64,000 nt of DNA, taken from assembly GCF_037975245.1 (NCBI RefSeq), contig NC_092572.1, forward strand, positions 32,895,989 through 32,959,988. The letters run 5' to 3'. Shown here in pieces: positions 63,001 to 64,000 of this stretch. The DNA is from Apostichopus japonicus. Its lineage: Eukaryota > Echinodermata > Holothuroidea > Aspidochirotida > Stichopodidae. A program made the position numbers and the translations under genes. The notes below the pieces were generated by a model that searched no databases, was not told where the DNA came from, and worked only from the letters and a program-made list of their open reading frames with translations. The first letter of the stretch is position 1, and every line of letters starts with the position of its first letter.

Positions 63001-64000
63001 GCACATTCGATTCATCGGTATCGCACATTCGATTTATCGTTATCGCACATTCGATTTATCGGTATCACACATTCGATTTATCGATACCGCACAATCGATT
63101 TATCGGTACCGCTTATTCTATAAATCGGTACCGCACAATCGAATTATTGGTACCGCACATTCGATTTATCGGTATCGTTAATTTATTTTTATCGGTATCG
63201 CGCATTCGATTTATCGGTCCCGCACAATCGATTTATCGGTATTCGATTCGATTAATCGGTATCGCAGGTTCGATTTATCGGTACCGCACATTCGATTTAT
63301 CGGTACAGCACAATCGATTTATCAGTACCGCACAATCGATTTATTTGTACCGCACATTCTATTAATCGGTATCGCACTTTCGATTTATCGGTACCGCACT
63401 TTCTATTTATCGGTACCGCACATTCGATTCATCGGTATCGCACATTAGATTTATCGTTATCGCACATTCGATTTATCGGTATCGCACAATCGATTTATAG
63501 GTACCGCACAATCGATTTATCGGTACCGCACAATCGATTTATTTGTACCGGACATTCTATTAATCGGTATCGCACTTTCGATTTATCGGTACCGCACTTT
63601 CTATTTAGCGGTACCGCACAATCGATTTATCGGTACCGCACACTCGATTTATCGGTATTCGATTCGATTAATCGGTATCGCAGGTTCAATTTATCGGTAC
63701 CGCATTTTCGATTTATCGGTACCGCACAATCGATTGATCGGTAGCGCACATTCGATTTATCGGTACCGCACATTCGATTTATCGGTACAGCACAATCGAT
63801 TTATCAGTACCGCACAATCGATTTATTTGTACCGCACATTCTATTAATCGGTATCGCACTTTCGATTTATCGGTACCGCACTTTCTATTTATCGGTACCG
63901 CACATTCGATTCATCGGTATCGCACATTCGATTTATCGTTATCGCACATTCGATTTATCGGTATCGCACAATCGATTTATAGGTACCGCACAAACGATTT

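Larger units (their letters stand above)
39714..64000. repeat. 22-bp satellite array, 24.3 kb, open at the right edge
   Basis: A continuous head-to-tail array has the 20-base core TTCGATTTATCGGTACCGCA plus a CA linker, giving about 1,100 units without interruption to the window end. The unit is 45% GC with three CpGs (observed/expected about 2.75 by hand count). It contains the palindrome CGGTACCG and the hairpin CGAT-TT-ATCG, overlapping by CG. Common variants are A for T in CA(T/A)TCGAT, any base at the second spacer position (CGATTNATCG), GTATCG for GTACCG, GTACAG, and GTATTG. Units rarely change length, but indels shift the frame. Many open frames of 60-195 codons occur. They are composed of FDLSVPH, IRFIGTAH and SIYRYRT in turn because 22 is not divisible by 3. 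None has a start context, domain or flanking gene structure to support it as a gene. Confidence 0.98.

Noticed and set aside
39839-63365. Dozens of open frames of 60-195 codons with Arg/Tyr-rich 22-residue repeats
   Set aside because: They are mechanical translations of the 22-bp satellite. The same peptide appears in all three plus frames, most starts are not ATG, and stops come from single unit variants or indels.
39714-64000. CRISPR array
   Set aside because: No alternation of a constant repeat with unique spacers. Every 22-bp unit is a variant of one sequence, and the context is a eukaryotic genome.

Overview
The window looks like nuclear DNA of an animal, most likely a marine invertebrate deuterostome such as an echinoderm. 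Three things suggest this. The one good coding exon is a NACHT (NLR-type) ATPase exon bounded by consensus GT/AG splice sites, of the kind expanded in sea urchins, sea cucumbers and amphioxus. Transposon debris (hAT, LINE, MITE) is abundant. AGGCCTA-type words are unusually frequent. The assignment is an inference; no bacterial operon, ribosomal RNA or convincing tRNA is visible.

Layout. 1.2-2.8 kb: one internal exon of an NLR gene on the minus strand; its other exons are not recognisable here. 2.8-9.9 kb: intronic or intergenic DNA with a few local tandem and dispersed repeats. 10.0-15.5 kb: a nested transposon locus. A 4.6-kb element with inverted ends of about 31 bp and a clean 8-bp target duplication sits inside an older hAT-like repeat, and itself carries a decayed LINE reverse-transcriptase end and a MITE. 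15.5-20.1 kb: non-coding, with an ACGTT-rich patch and a microsatellite. 20.1-23.2 kb: a hAT graveyard with a frameshifted transposase C-terminus, several hAT ends and one well-bounded 360-bp hAT MITE. 25.7-26.0 kb: a 34-bp minisatellite. 29.4-34.8 kb: a decayed two-exon gene with a PB1-like N-terminus, lying between inverted CACTG-type ends. 36.7 kb: a palindromic TA/TG/CA microsatellite. 37.9-38.5 kb: a short array of diverged ~240-bp repeats.

From about 39,714 to the end of the window (24.3 kb, continuing beyond it) the DNA is one uninterrupted satellite with a 22-bp unit, roughly 1,100 copies. The unit contains two overlapping palindromes and three CpGs. Its commonest variable base falls in the two-base spacer of one palindrome. 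The unit variants are arranged in higher-order repeats, including a directly adjacent 5,805-bp tandem duplication whose copies look almost identical. The long open frames across it arise because 22 is not a multiple of 3 and the consensus lacks plus-strand stops; they are not good gene candidates.

The genes do not form a pathway. The NLR exon points to innate immunity, the remaining coding traces are transposon or decaying-gene remnants, and the satellite is the most distinctive object in the window.
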